A program made the position numbers and the translations under genes. A stretch of DNA of 33,799 bases, from positions 1 through 33,799 of the forward strand of contig JASHON010000041.1 of assembly GCA_030041095.1 (NCBI GenBank). Reading direction: 5' to 3'. The stretch comes from Terriglobia bacterium (lineage in GTDB: Bacteria > Acidobacteriota > Terriglobia > UBA7540). Below, piece by piece: positions 8,141 to 15,739 of this stretch. Position 1 is the first letter of the stretch. Every line of letters starts with the position of its first letter. The notes under the pieces were generated by a model. The model did no database searches, had not been told where the DNA came from, and saw nothing but the letters and a program-made list of their open reading frames with translations.

Positions 8141-9645
8141 GAGGGCTTCCAGCGCAGGATGGGCTTGCGCGCAGCCGTGGCTTCATCCAACCGGGAGAGA
8201 CGGGTGGAATGCGGCGCGCCAGCCACCACTTCCGGATGCTCTTTCACTTCCTGCGCGATGGCGAGCAGGGCATCGACGAACGCATCCAGCTCCGCTTTGC
8301 TCGCGCTTTCAGTGGGCTCGATCATCATTGCGCCGGGGACGACGAGCGGGAAGGAGACGGTATAGGGATGAAACCCGTAGTCCATAAGACGCTTCGCAAT
8401 GTCCCCCGTTCGCACGCCGCGCGCAGCCTGGCGGCGATCCGAGAAGACGCATTCGTGCATGGACGGAGCGTCATAAGCAAGATCGTACGCAGTCGAAAGA
8501 CGCGCCCGCAGGTAGTTTGCGTTCAGGACGGCGTCTTCAGTCACCTGCCGCAAGCCATCAGCCCCGTAAGCCAGCATGTAGGCCAGCGCCCGGACGGCCA
8601 TCCCAAAATTCCCGTAAAACGCCCGCACGCGCCCGACGCTCTTTGGACGGTCGAAATTCAGCTTATAGAAGCCGTCGCCGGTCTCTTCGATTGTGGGCGT
8701 GGGCAGATAAGGCTCCAGTTTGCGCTTGACGGCCACCGGGCCGGAGCCCGGACCACCGCCGCCGTGAGGCGTGGAGAACGTTTTATGCAGATTCAAGTGC
8801 ATCACATCCACGCCAAAGTCTCCAGGCCGCGCAATCCCGATGAGCGCGTTCATGTTGGCGCCGTCCATGTAAACCAGGCCGCCGCGGTGGTGAACCCGCA
8901 AACAAACCTCTCGAATCTGTTCCTCAAAGATTCCCAAAGTGTTCGGGTTGGTCAACATCAAGCCGGCGGTTTCCGGCGTCATGGCGCGTTCCAATTCCGC
9001 GAGATCGACGCAGCCGCGATCGTTGGACTTCAAGCTTCGGGCTTCGTAACCAGAAGTGGTGACGCTCGCGGGGTTGGTGCCGTGAGCCGAATCAGGAATG
9101 AGGATATACTTCCGCCGTTCGCCGCGGTCTTCATGATAGGCGCGAATCATCAAAAGGCCCGTCAGCTCACCCTGCGCTCCCGCGGCCGGCTGCAACGACA
9201 CCGCATCCATGCCCGTGATCTCCGCCACGCAGCGGGCGGTCTCCGCAAGGATACCCAGGCAGCCTTGCGCTAAGCGCGCAGGGATGTAAGGGTGGTCCGT
9301 GGCGAGCCCGTCCAGGCGCGCTACCACTTCATTGATCCGGGGATTGTACTTCATCGTGCAGGACCCGAGCGGATAGAGTCCGGTATCGATGCCATAGTTC
9401 CAGGTGGAAAGGCGAGTGAAATGGCGAATCACCTCCAACTCCGAAACCTCGGGAAAGCCGTCGATGTCTTCCCGGTAGAAGTCCTTCCCGAGCACTTCAG
9501 GAGCTTCCACCGGAGGAACGTCCAGCGGCGCTACCTCGGCGCCGGTCTTTCCCGCTGAAGACCGCTCGAAAATCAGGGCTTCATTACGAGTGATGTGAGG
9601 AATTGCTTCCGTGATTCGGCCGTTGTGGCCACCTGACTGGGACAT
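8137..9645 (-). CDS. gcvPB: Glycine dehydrogenase (decarboxylating), subunit 2 of P-protein
   Basis: This 502-aa protein is the C-terminal half of split P-protein, the PLP enzyme that decarboxylates glycine and passes the aminomethyl group to lipoylated GcvH. The PLP-binding lysine is Lys288 in LNLHKTFSTPHGGGGPG, the standard signature. Upstream are YPLGSCTMKYNP (91-102) and SAHGTNPAS (187-195), both typical of GcvPB. A longer N terminus than minimal homologues holds no recognisable domain. The gene starts seven bases after the gcvPA stop and overlaps the M20 gene by four bases. Two-subunit P-protein is common outside proteobacteria. Confidence 0.96.
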   Translation of the reverse strand: MSQSGGHNGRITEAIPHITRNEALIFERSSAGKTGAEVAPLDVPPVEAPEVLGKDFYREDIDGFPEVSELEVIRHFTRLSTWNYGIDTGLYPLGSCTMKYNPRINEVVARLDGLATDHPYIPARLAQGCLGILAETARCVAEITGMDAVSLQPAAGAQGELTGLLMIRAYHEDRGERRKYILIPDSAHGTNPASVTTSGYEARSLKSNDRGCVDLAELERAMTPETAGLMLTNPNTLGIFEEQIREVCLRVHHRGGLVYMDGANMNALIGIARPGDFGVDVMHLNLHKTFSTPHGGGGPGSGPVAVKRKLEPYLPTPTIEETGDGFYKLNFDRPKSVGRVRAFYGNFGMAVRALAYMLAYGADGLRQVTEDAVLNANYLRARLSTAYDLAYDAPSMHECVFSDRRQAARGVRTGDIAKRLMDYGFHPYTVSFPLVVPGAMMIEPTESASKAELDAFVDALLAIAQEVKEHPEVVAGAPHSTRLSRLDEATAARKPILRWKPS

Positions 9646-9652
9646 ATCGTAC

Positions 9653-11038
9653 CTAATGCGAACGAACGGGAGCCGCGGCGCCGTTCAGACGCGAGGAATG
9701 AGCATCCACACCGAATCCAGCAAGCACGCGCGCCATCCGGTCGATGGTTTCCTTGTTGACCATTTCAGTTACGGCGATCAGCAAGTGGTTCTTCATTTCA
9801 GGATAAAAGCGTTCGAGCTCCAATCCCCCGAGAATCTTTTCTTCTTCGCAGGCCCTGAGAAAATCACCTGCTGGCATCGGAGTCTCCAGAACAAATTCGT
9901 TGAAGAACGGGCCGGTGAAGGGCCGTTTTGCGCCAACGGCCTGCAGCTCGCGGGCCGCATCGTGGGCCTTCGCCAGGTTATTCCTGGCGAGCTTTCGCAG
10001 GCCCTGTTTGCCCAGGAGACAGAGATAGATGGTCGCGGCCAGCGCGCACAGAGTCTGGCTGGTGCAAATGTTCGAAGTGGCCTTCTCGCGCCGGATGAAC
10101 TGCTCTCGCGTGACCAGCGTCAAGACGAACCCGCGACGGCCCTGGCTGTCTTTGGTTAGTCCAACAAGCCGGCCGGGCATTTGCCGGACGAACCGGTCCC
10201 GCGTTGCCAGGAACCCGCAGTACGGCCCTCCAAACGCCACAGGCACGCCGAAGGATTGTGCTTCGCCGCAGACAATATCTGCTTCGGCAGGCGGCTTGAC
10301 GAGAGCCAACGATAGCGGCTCCGCTACGGCGACGATCAAAAATGCCCCATGCTTGTGTGCAAGTTCCGCTATTTCCGAAACCGGCTCCAAAACACCGAAG
10401 AAGTTCGGCGATTGGATCACCACGGCTGCCGTCTTTTCGTCTACCACGCAGTCAAGGCGGTGAAGATCCATCTGACCGGATGGCTGCAAAGGCGCTTCTT
10501 TGACCCGCGTACCGAGGTACCGTCCGTAAGTCTTGATCACCTCGCGATATTCAGGGTGCATCGTCCGCGCCAACAGCACCTGCTCGCGCCCCGTAATCCT
10601 CATGGCCATCAGCACCGCTTCGTTCGTTGCAGTCGAGCCATCGTAAAGCGAGGAGTTGGCAACCTCCATGCCGGTAAGCTGGGCGATGAGTGTCTGAAAT
10701 TCGAACAGGGCTTGTAACGTGCCTTGCGAGATTTCGGGTTGGTAAGGTGTATAGGCCGTCAGGAATTCGCCCCTCGAGAGGAGTTCATCGATCACTACCG
10801 GCCGGTAGTGTCGATAGACGCCGGCGCCCAGCAGCGAAACGAAGTCCTTGCTGGTGGCTCGGGCAGCTTCCCGGAAGAATTCCAGAATTTCCGCTTCTGA
10901 CAGCGGCCCGGGAAGCTGCAGGGATTCATGGAGCCTCAAGTCTTGCGGAACTTGCGCGAAGAGCTCATCGATGGAGCTGCGGCCTGTTGCCCGGAGCATC
11001 TCCTTTCGGTCTTCAGGCGAGTTCGGCAGGTAACGCAT
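9653..11038 (-). CDS. gcvPA: Glycine dehydrogenase (decarboxylating), subunit 1 of P-protein
   Basis: The 461-aa N-terminal half of split P-protein, partner of GcvPB. Recognisable stretches include YLPNSPEDRKEML at the N terminus, FLGAG-like SLLGAGVYRHYRP, TAYTPYQPEISQGTLQ and FEFQTLIAQLTGMEVANSSLYDGSTA, all strongly conserved in GcvPA. Near the C terminus is the family-typical GGLELERFYPEMKNHLLIAVTE. A TTG lies one codon earlier at 11041, but the ATG at 11038 shares one base with the gcvH stop in a TGATG arrangement and is the better start. The fold is that of a PLP enzyme lacking the lysine, as expected for this subunit. Confidence 0.95.
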   Translation of the reverse strand: MRYLPNSPEDRKEMLRATGRSSIDELFAQVPQDLRLHESLQLPGPLSEAEILEFFREAARATSKDFVSLLGAGVYRHYRPVVIDELLSRGEFLTAYTPYQPEISQGTLQALFEFQTLIAQLTGMEVANSSLYDGSTATNEAVLMAMRITGREQVLLARTMHPEYREVIKTYGRYLGTRVKEAPLQPSGQMDLHRLDCVVDEKTAAVVIQSPNFFGVLEPVSEIAELAHKHGAFLIVAVAEPLSLALVKPPAEADIVCGEAQSFGVPVAFGGPYCGFLATRDRFVRQMPGRLVGLTKDSQGRRGFVLTLVTREQFIRREKATSNICTSQTLCALAATIYLCLLGKQGLRKLARNNLAKAHDAARELQAVGAKRPFTGPFFNEFVLETPMPAGDFLRACEEEKILGGLELERFYPEMKNHLLIAVTEMVNKETIDRMARVLAGFGVDAHSSRLNGAAAPVRSH

Positions 11039-11427
11039 CAATGAGCCGATCCTTTCTTCAAATACTCCTCGTATTCGTCGGCAGTCATTAAGCTCTCGGT
11101 TTCGCTGCGGTCTTTGAGCCGTACGCGAACGAGCCAGCCCTCGCCGTGCGGATCGGTATTGACCAGCTCGGGGGCCTTCTGAATCTTGGGATTGACGGCG
11201 ATCACTTCTCCCGTCACCGGAGAATAGACGTCCGCAACCGCCTTCACGGATTCCACGGTGCCGAGCGATTCCTTCCTGGTCACCTGGGAACCGACCTGAG
11301 GCACTTCAACAAATACGATATCCCCCAACTCTTTCTGAGCGTGCTCGGTTATACCGATGGAGGCTGTGGTGCCATCGACCCGAATCCACTCATGATCCTG
11401 AGTGTAAAGAAATTCTTGCGGATACAT
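11038..11427 (-). CDS. gcvH: Glycine cleavage system H protein
   Basis: The 129-aa lipoyl carrier protein shuttles the aminomethyl intermediate from P-protein to GcvT. The lipoylated residue is Lys62 in GTVESVKAVADVYSP, in the usual beta-hairpin. The N terminus has the family-typical YTQDHEWI, and the interior has GITEHAQKELGDIVFVE. Length is normal. The ATG at 11427 has GGAGGG about seven bases upstream. The gene follows gcvT by 57 bases and its stop overlaps the gcvPA start by one base, which would favour balanced synthesis of the subunits. Confidence 0.97.
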   Translation of the reverse strand: MYPQEFLYTQDHEWIRVDGTTASIGITEHAQKELGDIVFVEVPQVGSQVTRKESLGTVESVKAVADVYSPVTGEVIAVNPKIQKAPELVNTDPHGEGWLVRVRLKDRSETESLMTADEYEEYLKKGSAH

Positions 11428-11484
11428 TATTTGCCCTCCCTAAATGCCGTTCGCCCTCCGCCAGCCGTTGATCGAGGATTCTTG

Positions 11485-12609
11485 TCAAGCCCTGGGCCGC
11501 TTGTAGAAGGGTAAAGGAACCTGGCGCGCGCGGGCGCGCTTCCCGCGGATTTCGATTTCAAATTCCTGCCCCGGCCCCGCGTGCTGTGATGGGACGTAAG
11601 CGAGGCCGATATTCTTTTTCAGAAACGGCGCGTAGGAGCCGCTGGTGACGCGCCCGCACGGCTTGCCCTCAACCCAGATTGGGTAACCGTCGCGACCGAT
11701 TCCGCGGTCCAGCATTTCAAAACCGACCAGTTTCTTCTTCACGCCGCTTTCCCGCTGCCCCGCTAACGCCTCGCGCCCCAAAAAGTCGCCCTTGTCCCAT
11801 TTCGTGATCCATCCGAGGTTCGCCTCAAGGAGCGTCGTTTCGTCGTCCAGTTCGTTCCCATAGAGTGGATACGCTGCCTCGAGCCTGAGCGTGTTGCGAG
11901 CGCCAAGACCGGCCGGGAGCAGCCCATATGGCTTTCCTTTTTCAAGAAGCATCTGCCACACGCTCTCAGATTCAGAGGGCGCGAAGTAAAACTCGAAGCC
12001 GTCTTCACCCGTATAGCCCGTGCGCGCAAGCCATCCTGAGACGCCACAACAAACCGATCCACGAAAAGTGTAATACTTCAAACTGTGCAGGTCCGTTTCA
12101 GCAAGCGCCTGCAGGATCTCCGCAGCCAGGGGGCCTTGCAGAGCGAGCTGCGAGTAGCACTTCGAGACATTGCGAATCTCAACGTCTGACCCGGCGGCAA
12201 ACGGGTTATGCTCGAGAATATAGGCAAAATCCTTATCTGTGTTGGCCGCATTGACGCAGAGGAAAAACTCTGTTTCGCCCAGGCGGTGCACCACGCAATC
12301 GTCAACCGCGCTGCCTTGCGGATTCATCAGCGCTGAATACTGCGCCTGGAAGGCTTTGAGCCGCGAAACGTCATTCGACGTGAGGTATTGAAGCAGCGCC
12401 AGGGCTTTCGGGCCTCGCACTTCGATTTCGCCCATATGGCTAACGTCGAACAGGCCAGCGCGCTTCCGCACCGCAAGATGCTCTTCCACGATGCCTGAAT
12501 ATTCGACCGGCATGTCCCAGCCGCCAAACTCCACCATGCGCGCGCCCGCCCGGCGATGCGCGGCGTTCAGCGCCGTCCGCTTTGATTCTATTCCCGTTGA
12601 TGTGGTCAA
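11485..12609 (-). CDS. gcvT: Aminomethyltransferase (glycine cleavage T protein)
   Basis: GcvT transfers the methylene group from lipoyl-GcvH to tetrahydrofolate and releases ammonia. The 374-aa protein has the GcvT fold markers: EFGGWDMPVEY (27-37), FDVSHMGEIEV (54-64), and MNPQGSAVDDCVV with the conserved Asp pair at 103-104. Further on are ARTGYTGEDGFE and LEAAYPLYGNELD, and a C-terminal barrel follows with GRVTSGSYAPFLKKNIGLAYV. The start appears to be TTG at 12609, with a GAGGA-type ribosome binding site about seven bases upstream; no ATG precedes the conserved N terminus. It is the first gene of the gcv/dap unit. No glycine-riboswitch core was recognised in its leader. Confidence 0.95.
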   Translation of the reverse strand: MTTSTGIESKRTALNAAHRRAGARMVEFGGWDMPVEYSGIVEEHLAVRKRAGLFDVSHMGEIEVRGPKALALLQYLTSNDVSRLKAFQAQYSALMNPQGSAVDDCVVHRLGETEFFLCVNAANTDKDFAYILEHNPFAAGSDVEIRNVSKCYSQLALQGPLAAEILQALAETDLHSLKYYTFRGSVCCGVSGWLARTGYTGEDGFEFYFAPSESESVWQMLLEKGKPYGLLPAGLGARNTLRLEAAYPLYGNELDDETTLLEANLGWITKWDKGDFLGREALAGQRESGVKKKLVGFEMLDRGIGRDGYPIWVEGKPCGRVTSGSYAPFLKKNIGLAYVPSQHAGPGQEFEIEIRGKRARARQVPLPFYKRPRA

Positions 12610-12654
12610 ACCCGATCCTCGAAGGAAATGCGGCTGCGGGCAACCCCATGGCCA

Positions 12655-12683
12655 AGCTTACACAGTCTTCCGAGGAGGGTCAA
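12655..12683 (-). promoter_or_regulatory. Putative sigma70-type promoter upstream of gcvT
   Basis: On the minus strand, TTGACC (12678-12683) and TAAGCT (12655-12660) are separated by 17 bases, and the predicted start lies about 40 bases before the gcvT TTG. The -35 matches consensus at 5 of 6 positions, but the -10 only at about half. It is placed correctly to drive the whole gcvT-to-dapA run. A short inverted repeat (GTCCG/CGGAC) further upstream at about 12750-12768 could end transcription from the 89-aa gene, though it has no U-tract. Confidence 0.4.
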
Positions 12684-12793
12684 GGCAGTGAGGGGCGGTC
12701 AAGAGCGACGCCAGGCCGAGGGAATGGCCTGGGTTGCGCTTCGACGGCTCGTCCGTGGCCGTGCGGACGAATCCGCCATCGACCGGAGCGGCG

Positions 12794-13063
12794 TCAGGTT
12801 TGACGTTGCATCTCTCGCTCGTACTCCGGGAAGTAGCGGGCAATGACGGGTAGCTCGAACTCCGTCAGAATGGATTCCTCCGGCTCCCGCGCCAGCAGGA
12901 ATTCGAACGATCGCCTCACCAGCTCTGCGTCCGTAATTCTCCCGGCCGTCAGCTTCAAGTAGTACTGGCGGCTGACGGTGACCGTGTGTGGAACCGGGAC
13001 GCCAGAAACGGTGACCTGGAATTCGCCCTCCCTAACCTTTTCTACTTTGATTCCCTCTGCCAT
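12794..13063 (-). CDS. Conserved small protein of unknown function (89 aa)
   Basis: A soluble, acidic 89-aa protein with no signal peptide or membrane segment. The N-terminal half looks like beta strands ending in VTVSRQYYLKLTAG. The C-terminal half looks helical, with RRSFEFLLAREPEESIL followed by LPVIARYFPEYEREM. I recall similar small uncharacterised proteins with the RRSFEFLLxREP and ISRYFPEYE-type motifs in diverse bacteria, but no function can be assigned. The ATG at 13063 has GAGG seven bases upstream, supporting real translation. It follows the LOG-family gene by 59 bases on the same strand and may be co-transcribed with it. Confidence 0.72.
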   Translation of the reverse strand: MAEGIKVEKVREGEFQVTVSGVPVPHTVTVSRQYYLKLTAGRITDAELVRRSFEFLLAREPEESILTEFELPVIARYFPEYEREMQRQT

Positions 13064-13122
13064 CCCTGACCTCAGAGAAACTCCATAGCGAGCCGAAGGG
13101 AGACGGAGCTATTGGAGACCAT

Positions 13123-13782
13123 TCACTTGCGGGAACCCGGCGGCGGGCCTTCTGCGGCGCTTTGCGGCGCATTCAGGCCGGGCACGGCAAAATCGCGGCA
13201 CGATGCCTCCCAACGGGGCGCGGCTCGAATGGCCTCCACCACTTCTTCCGGCTCGTCTACTACGGTCCACATGGCGCGATGCCGGCGGTCCATGAAGCCC
13301 TCGGCGACACAATCATCGAGCAGGCGGACACAGCGGTCGAAAAAGGACCGCGTATTGACGATGACGATGGGACCCAGAAAGAGACTCAGCCGCTTCCAGG
13401 CGATGGCTTCAAAAAGCTCCTCGAGCGTTCCGCAACCACCGGGAAGCGCCACGACGGCATCGGCGCGCTCGAGCATGGCCCGCTTGCGGGCGTGCATGTC
13501 CTCAACCACGATCTTCTCGGTGATTCCTCCGTGTCCCCACTTCAGATCGTCCATAAATCGCGGAAGAATGCCGACGACCCGTCCACCCAGAGCCAGCGCC
13601 CCGTTCGCAAGCGCCCCCATGAGTCCGCCGGCGCCCCCGCCGTAGACAATGCTGATTTGTTGCCGAGCCAGTTCGCCGCCGAGCTTTGCGGCTGCATCGA
13701 AATAGTGCGAGTCGCAGCAGCGGCTCGAAGCGCAATACACGGCGACAGTTTGAACTCCGCTGCACTCGTTCGTCCTGCTCAC
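13123..13782 (-). CDS. LOG-family / TIGR00730 Rossmann-fold protein
   Basis: A probable nucleoside 5'-monophosphate phosphoribohydrolase of the LOG (lonely guy)/TIGR00730 family, cytosolic. The protein has the opening strand TVAVYCASS, the nucleotide-binding YGGGAGGLMGALANGAL, MHARKRAMLERADAVVALPGG, and the diagnostic PGGCGTLEELFE motif with its catalytic glutamates. Family members cleave AMP or cytokinin riboside phosphates; the true substrate in non-plant-associated bacteria is often unknown. The frame is open to an upstream candidate start at 13893, but the extra 37 residues are low-complexity and unlike the family. I prefer GTG at 13782 (219 aa), preceded by GGAG. The last 15-20 residues are Pro/Gly-rich and probably disordered. 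Confidence 0.85.
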   Translation of the reverse strand: MSRTNECSGVQTVAVYCASSRCCDSHYFDAAAKLGGELARQQISIVYGGGAGGLMGALANGALALGGRVVGILPRFMDDLKWGHGGITEKIVVEDMHARKRAMLERADAVVALPGGCGTLEELFEAIAWKRLSLFLGPIVIVNTRSFFDRCVRLLDDCVAEGFMDRRHRAMWTVVDEPEEVVEAIRAAPRWEASCRDFAVPGLNAPQSAAEGPPPGSRK

Positions 13783-13923
13783 GCGCTGACACTCTCCAAC
13801 TCTTTTACTTTCCCGGACTGACCCCTCTACGATGCCTTGTCGAGCGATTTCAGCGGCGCCACGCCCGCCGCCACGTCCCAGGCCGCAGACCATGAAACGA
13901 TCCCGGGTTCTTTGTGCTGTTCA

Positions 13924-14673
13924 CTATTTGCCGTTTGGGACGACGGGAGCGAGAGCGCGCTCGGCCGAGGAGCTTCGCTTGGAACCCGCAGCCTGCATCT
14001 CGAGTTCTGACATGTCGAGCACGATCACCCGGCGCCGCTCCAACCGCAGGATGCCGCGATCAACAAACCGCCGCAGGTTGCGGGAGACCAGGTCTCGGAC
14101 GGTGCCAATCTCAGCAGCAATTTCCTGGTTGCTTTCCTGCAGCGGAAACTCGACGCCACGGCGCGTTCGCACGCCGTCGCGCTGCGCGCGATCGCGAAGA
14201 AATCGGGCCAAGCGGTTGCTCACCTCTTTCAGCGACAGTTCTTCGACCAGAGTCGTCAGGTAACGGAAGCGCCAGGCCAGAGTGCGAATCACCGCGAACG
14301 CCACGGCCGAGTTTTCACGGCACAAACCAAGGAATTCGCGCTTCGGCAAGTGTAGAAGAGTTGAGTCTTCGATGGCCGTCGCCGAGGCCGGATAATTTCC
14401 GCCATCGAAAATGGGTAGCTCGGCGACCGTCGAACCCGCGCGGTCAATGCCAATCACCTGCTCTCGTCCGCTATCCGCCATCTTGAACACTTTGATTGCG
14501 CCGGCCTGCACAACGTAAAGTCCCTCGCAAGAATCTCCTTCGGCAAACAGCATCTCGTCTTTGCCAAGCTTCCTCACACTGCAGTGGGAAGCGAGCGCCT
14601 CGAGTTCGCCGTGGGGAAGCGCGGCGAAGAATGAAACTCGACGCAATGTGTCCGCCGGATTCAGGAAAGCCAT
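13924..14673 (-). CDS. Crp/Fnr-family transcriptional regulator
   Basis: A DNA-binding regulator of about 249 aa. The N-terminal cyclic-nucleotide-binding-like barrel is clear: VSFFAALPHGELEALA, then GDSCEGLYVVQAGAIKVFK, then a long dimer helix (AFAVIRTLAWRFRYLTTLVEEL). The C-terminal winged helix contains ESNQEIAAEIGTVRDLVSRNLRRF, the recognition-helix region. The scattered cysteines do not form the N-terminal 4Fe-4S cluster of Fnr, so the ligand is unknown (cAMP, NO/haem or other). The ATG at 14673 gives the normal N terminus; a TTG 36 bases upstream lengthens it without family support. It is the first gene of the regulator-LOG-89aa run and borders the repeat island. Confidence 0.9.
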   Translation of the reverse strand: MAFLNPADTLRRVSFFAALPHGELEALASHCSVRKLGKDEMLFAEGDSCEGLYVVQAGAIKVFKMADSGREQVIGIDRAGSTVAELPIFDGGNYPASATAIEDSTLLHLPKREFLGLCRENSAVAFAVIRTLAWRFRYLTTLVEELSLKEVSNRLARFLRDRAQRDGVRTRRGVEFPLQESNQEIAAEIGTVRDLVSRNLRRFVDRGILRLERRRVIVLDMSELEMQAAGSKRSSSAERALAPVVPNGK

Positions 14674-14824
14674 CTCCTCAATCCTACGGCTTCGATTCCA
14701 CGGCAGCAAGCGGACAGACTTGCCATCTTATTCTCCGTCGTCATCGGCCATGGAGTTCGAACGACTGACCCCTGATGCCTACACGTTCGTTATTGGCCAG
14801 CGGCTCCCAGCTTTATCAACAACT

Positions 14825-14938
14825 TAACGGCTTTTAAATCATGTAACTATATTTGTTTTCAATAACATAACGGCTTTCACGGCTTCGTTTTTGGTTAGGA
14901 TTTTATCATGTTGCTCATTCTGAAACACTTAACGGCTT
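14825..14938 (+). repeat. Three copies of TAACGGCTT in an AT-rich patch
   Basis: The 9-mer TAACGGCTT occurs at 14825-14833, 14868-14876 and 14930-14938, all in the same orientation. A partial copy, CACGGCTTCG, starts near 14878. The copies are 43 and 62 bases apart, so this is not a CRISPR array. The surrounding 180 bases are much richer in A and T than the neighbouring genes. The copies could be operator sites for the adjacent Crp/Fnr regulator, or fragments of an older repeat. The sequence alone does not decide. Confidence 0.5.
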
Positions 14939-14986
14939 CGCTTGCCGAAAAAAACATTATTCATAATCCGACCAGATTATTTATCC

Positions 14987-15013
14987 GGCTACGCTGGCTT
15001 GCAGTCCGTAGCC
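14987..15013 (+). repeat. Inverted repeat GGCTACG / CGTAGCC
   Basis: Seven-base arms at 14987-14993 and 15007-15013 with a 13-base loop would form a stem-loop. No T-run follows, so it is not an obvious intrinsic terminator. It lies at the border between the AT-rich patch and the palindrome cluster. Confidence 0.4.
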
Positions 15014-15124
15014 AGCAATATCCGCCATCACTATGTCACATCCAAATGAGACGGTGGGGACAAATAGGACACTTCTTTTTCGAAAGCGAGGCTGCGTCTC
15101 CCCGGGCGAAGGGAAAAGCCGCAG

Positions 15125-15430
15125 GGGCTAAAGCCCGACCATCGGCGGAGCTGAGGCGGCATGAGTGAAGTCATGCCCTGTCTTGAAAATTGAGTAGGGG
15201 CGGGTTTGAAACCCGCCCCTACCCCAAACGCTTTCATCGCTTCGTGGGTGTCGCGAAGCGACATGACCAACTGATACGGGGGCGCCGGAGCGCCTGGGAA
15301 ACGGCGTGTGAAATGTGGAAACTCCACGGGGCGAGGCGCAGCCTCGCCCTAAATAATTTGATCGCTGGCGCAGTCGGAAAGGCAAAGCTTTCCCCAAGTC
15401 TGGCCGCAGGTCAGGCGGCACAGCCGCATC
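15125..15430 (+). repeat. Cluster of short REP-like palindromes
   Basis: Six or more separate inverted repeats are packed into about 300 bases. They are GGGCT/AGCCC (15125-15136), GGCATGA/TCATGCC (15158-15177), a nearly perfect 29-base palindrome with 14-base arms (15194-15222), TGTCGC/GCGACA (15249-15263), GGGCGAGGC/GCCTCGCCC with a GCA loop (15329-15349), and a GCGGC/GCCGC pair with an ACA loop near 15415-15427. The pattern resembles clustered REP/BIME-type elements that are often mobilised by RAYT transposases; no such gene is present here. Arm sequences are easily checked by eye. The family assignment is inference. Confidence 0.65.
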
Positions 15431-15548
15431 ATAGCCAACGCAACACTGCTGAGCAAAGGTAGAAACGCCAAGGCACGGCTCCTGCCACGCCGGGACATGC
15501 GAGCGAATCAACAGGCTTTGCAGGATGCTGAAAGGCACGCTCGACGAA

Positions 15549-15687
15549 TGTCATGCAGAGAGCGCAGCGAAGAAGCCCGGCATTTGTTTCCAAAGAAATG
15601 CAGAGATGCTTCGCGGAGTTTACCCTGAGCCCCTTCGCTGCGCTCAGGGCCGTTCGCTGCGGAAGGGCGAATGGGCTCAGCATGACA
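15549..15687. mobile_element. MITE-like element with terminal inverted repeats
   Basis: The terminal sequences TGTCATGC (15549-15556) and GCATGACA (15680-15687) are exact inverted repeats enclosing 139 bases. Inside, related AGCGCAGCGAAG and CTTCGCTGCGCT segments are also inverted, and CCCTGAGC/GCTCAGGG (15623-15649) forms an internal hairpin. Overall the element is largely self-complementary and too short to encode a transposase. This TGTCAT...CTCAGCATGACA format recurs in intergenic regions of many soil bacteria, from general recollection. Target-site duplications are not obvious. Confidence 0.6.
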
Positions 15688-15739
15688 AAGTGGCCTTTTC
15701 CCGCAGCGTGTTTAGCCCCTGGTTGCGCCGGCCTCCGGT

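Larger units (their letters stand above)
14674..15739. other. Gene-free, repeat-rich intergenic island
   Basis: About 1.07 kb without a credible gene. Open frames crossing it (for example 15128-15538) lack any family motif and simply read through palindromes. From the regulator side it contains the upstream region of the Crp/Fnr gene, then an AT-rich patch (about 14815-15000). A string of short palindromes (15125-15430) and a MITE-like inverted-repeat element (15549-15687) follow, each described separately. The composition of the AT-rich patch contrasts with the GC-rich genes on both sides. I infer an accumulation site for small non-autonomous repeats; no transposase gene remains. Confidence 0.7.

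Noticed and set aside
12610-12793. Possible glycine riboswitch ahead of gcvT
   Set aside because: The conserved glycine-aptamer core was not found by eye; only a promoter-like pair and a short hairpin are present.
14815-14850. Possible DnaA box (TTATCAACA) and replication origin
   Set aside because: A single imperfect match to TTATCCACA, with no dnaA, dnaN or other boxes nearby.
14825-14938. Possible mini CRISPR array
   Set aside because: Repeats are only 9 bases with unequal spacing (43 and 62), and there are no cas genes.
15128-15538. Minus-strand open frame in the repeat island
   Set aside because: It translates through several palindromes, has no ribosome binding site and no protein-like pattern.
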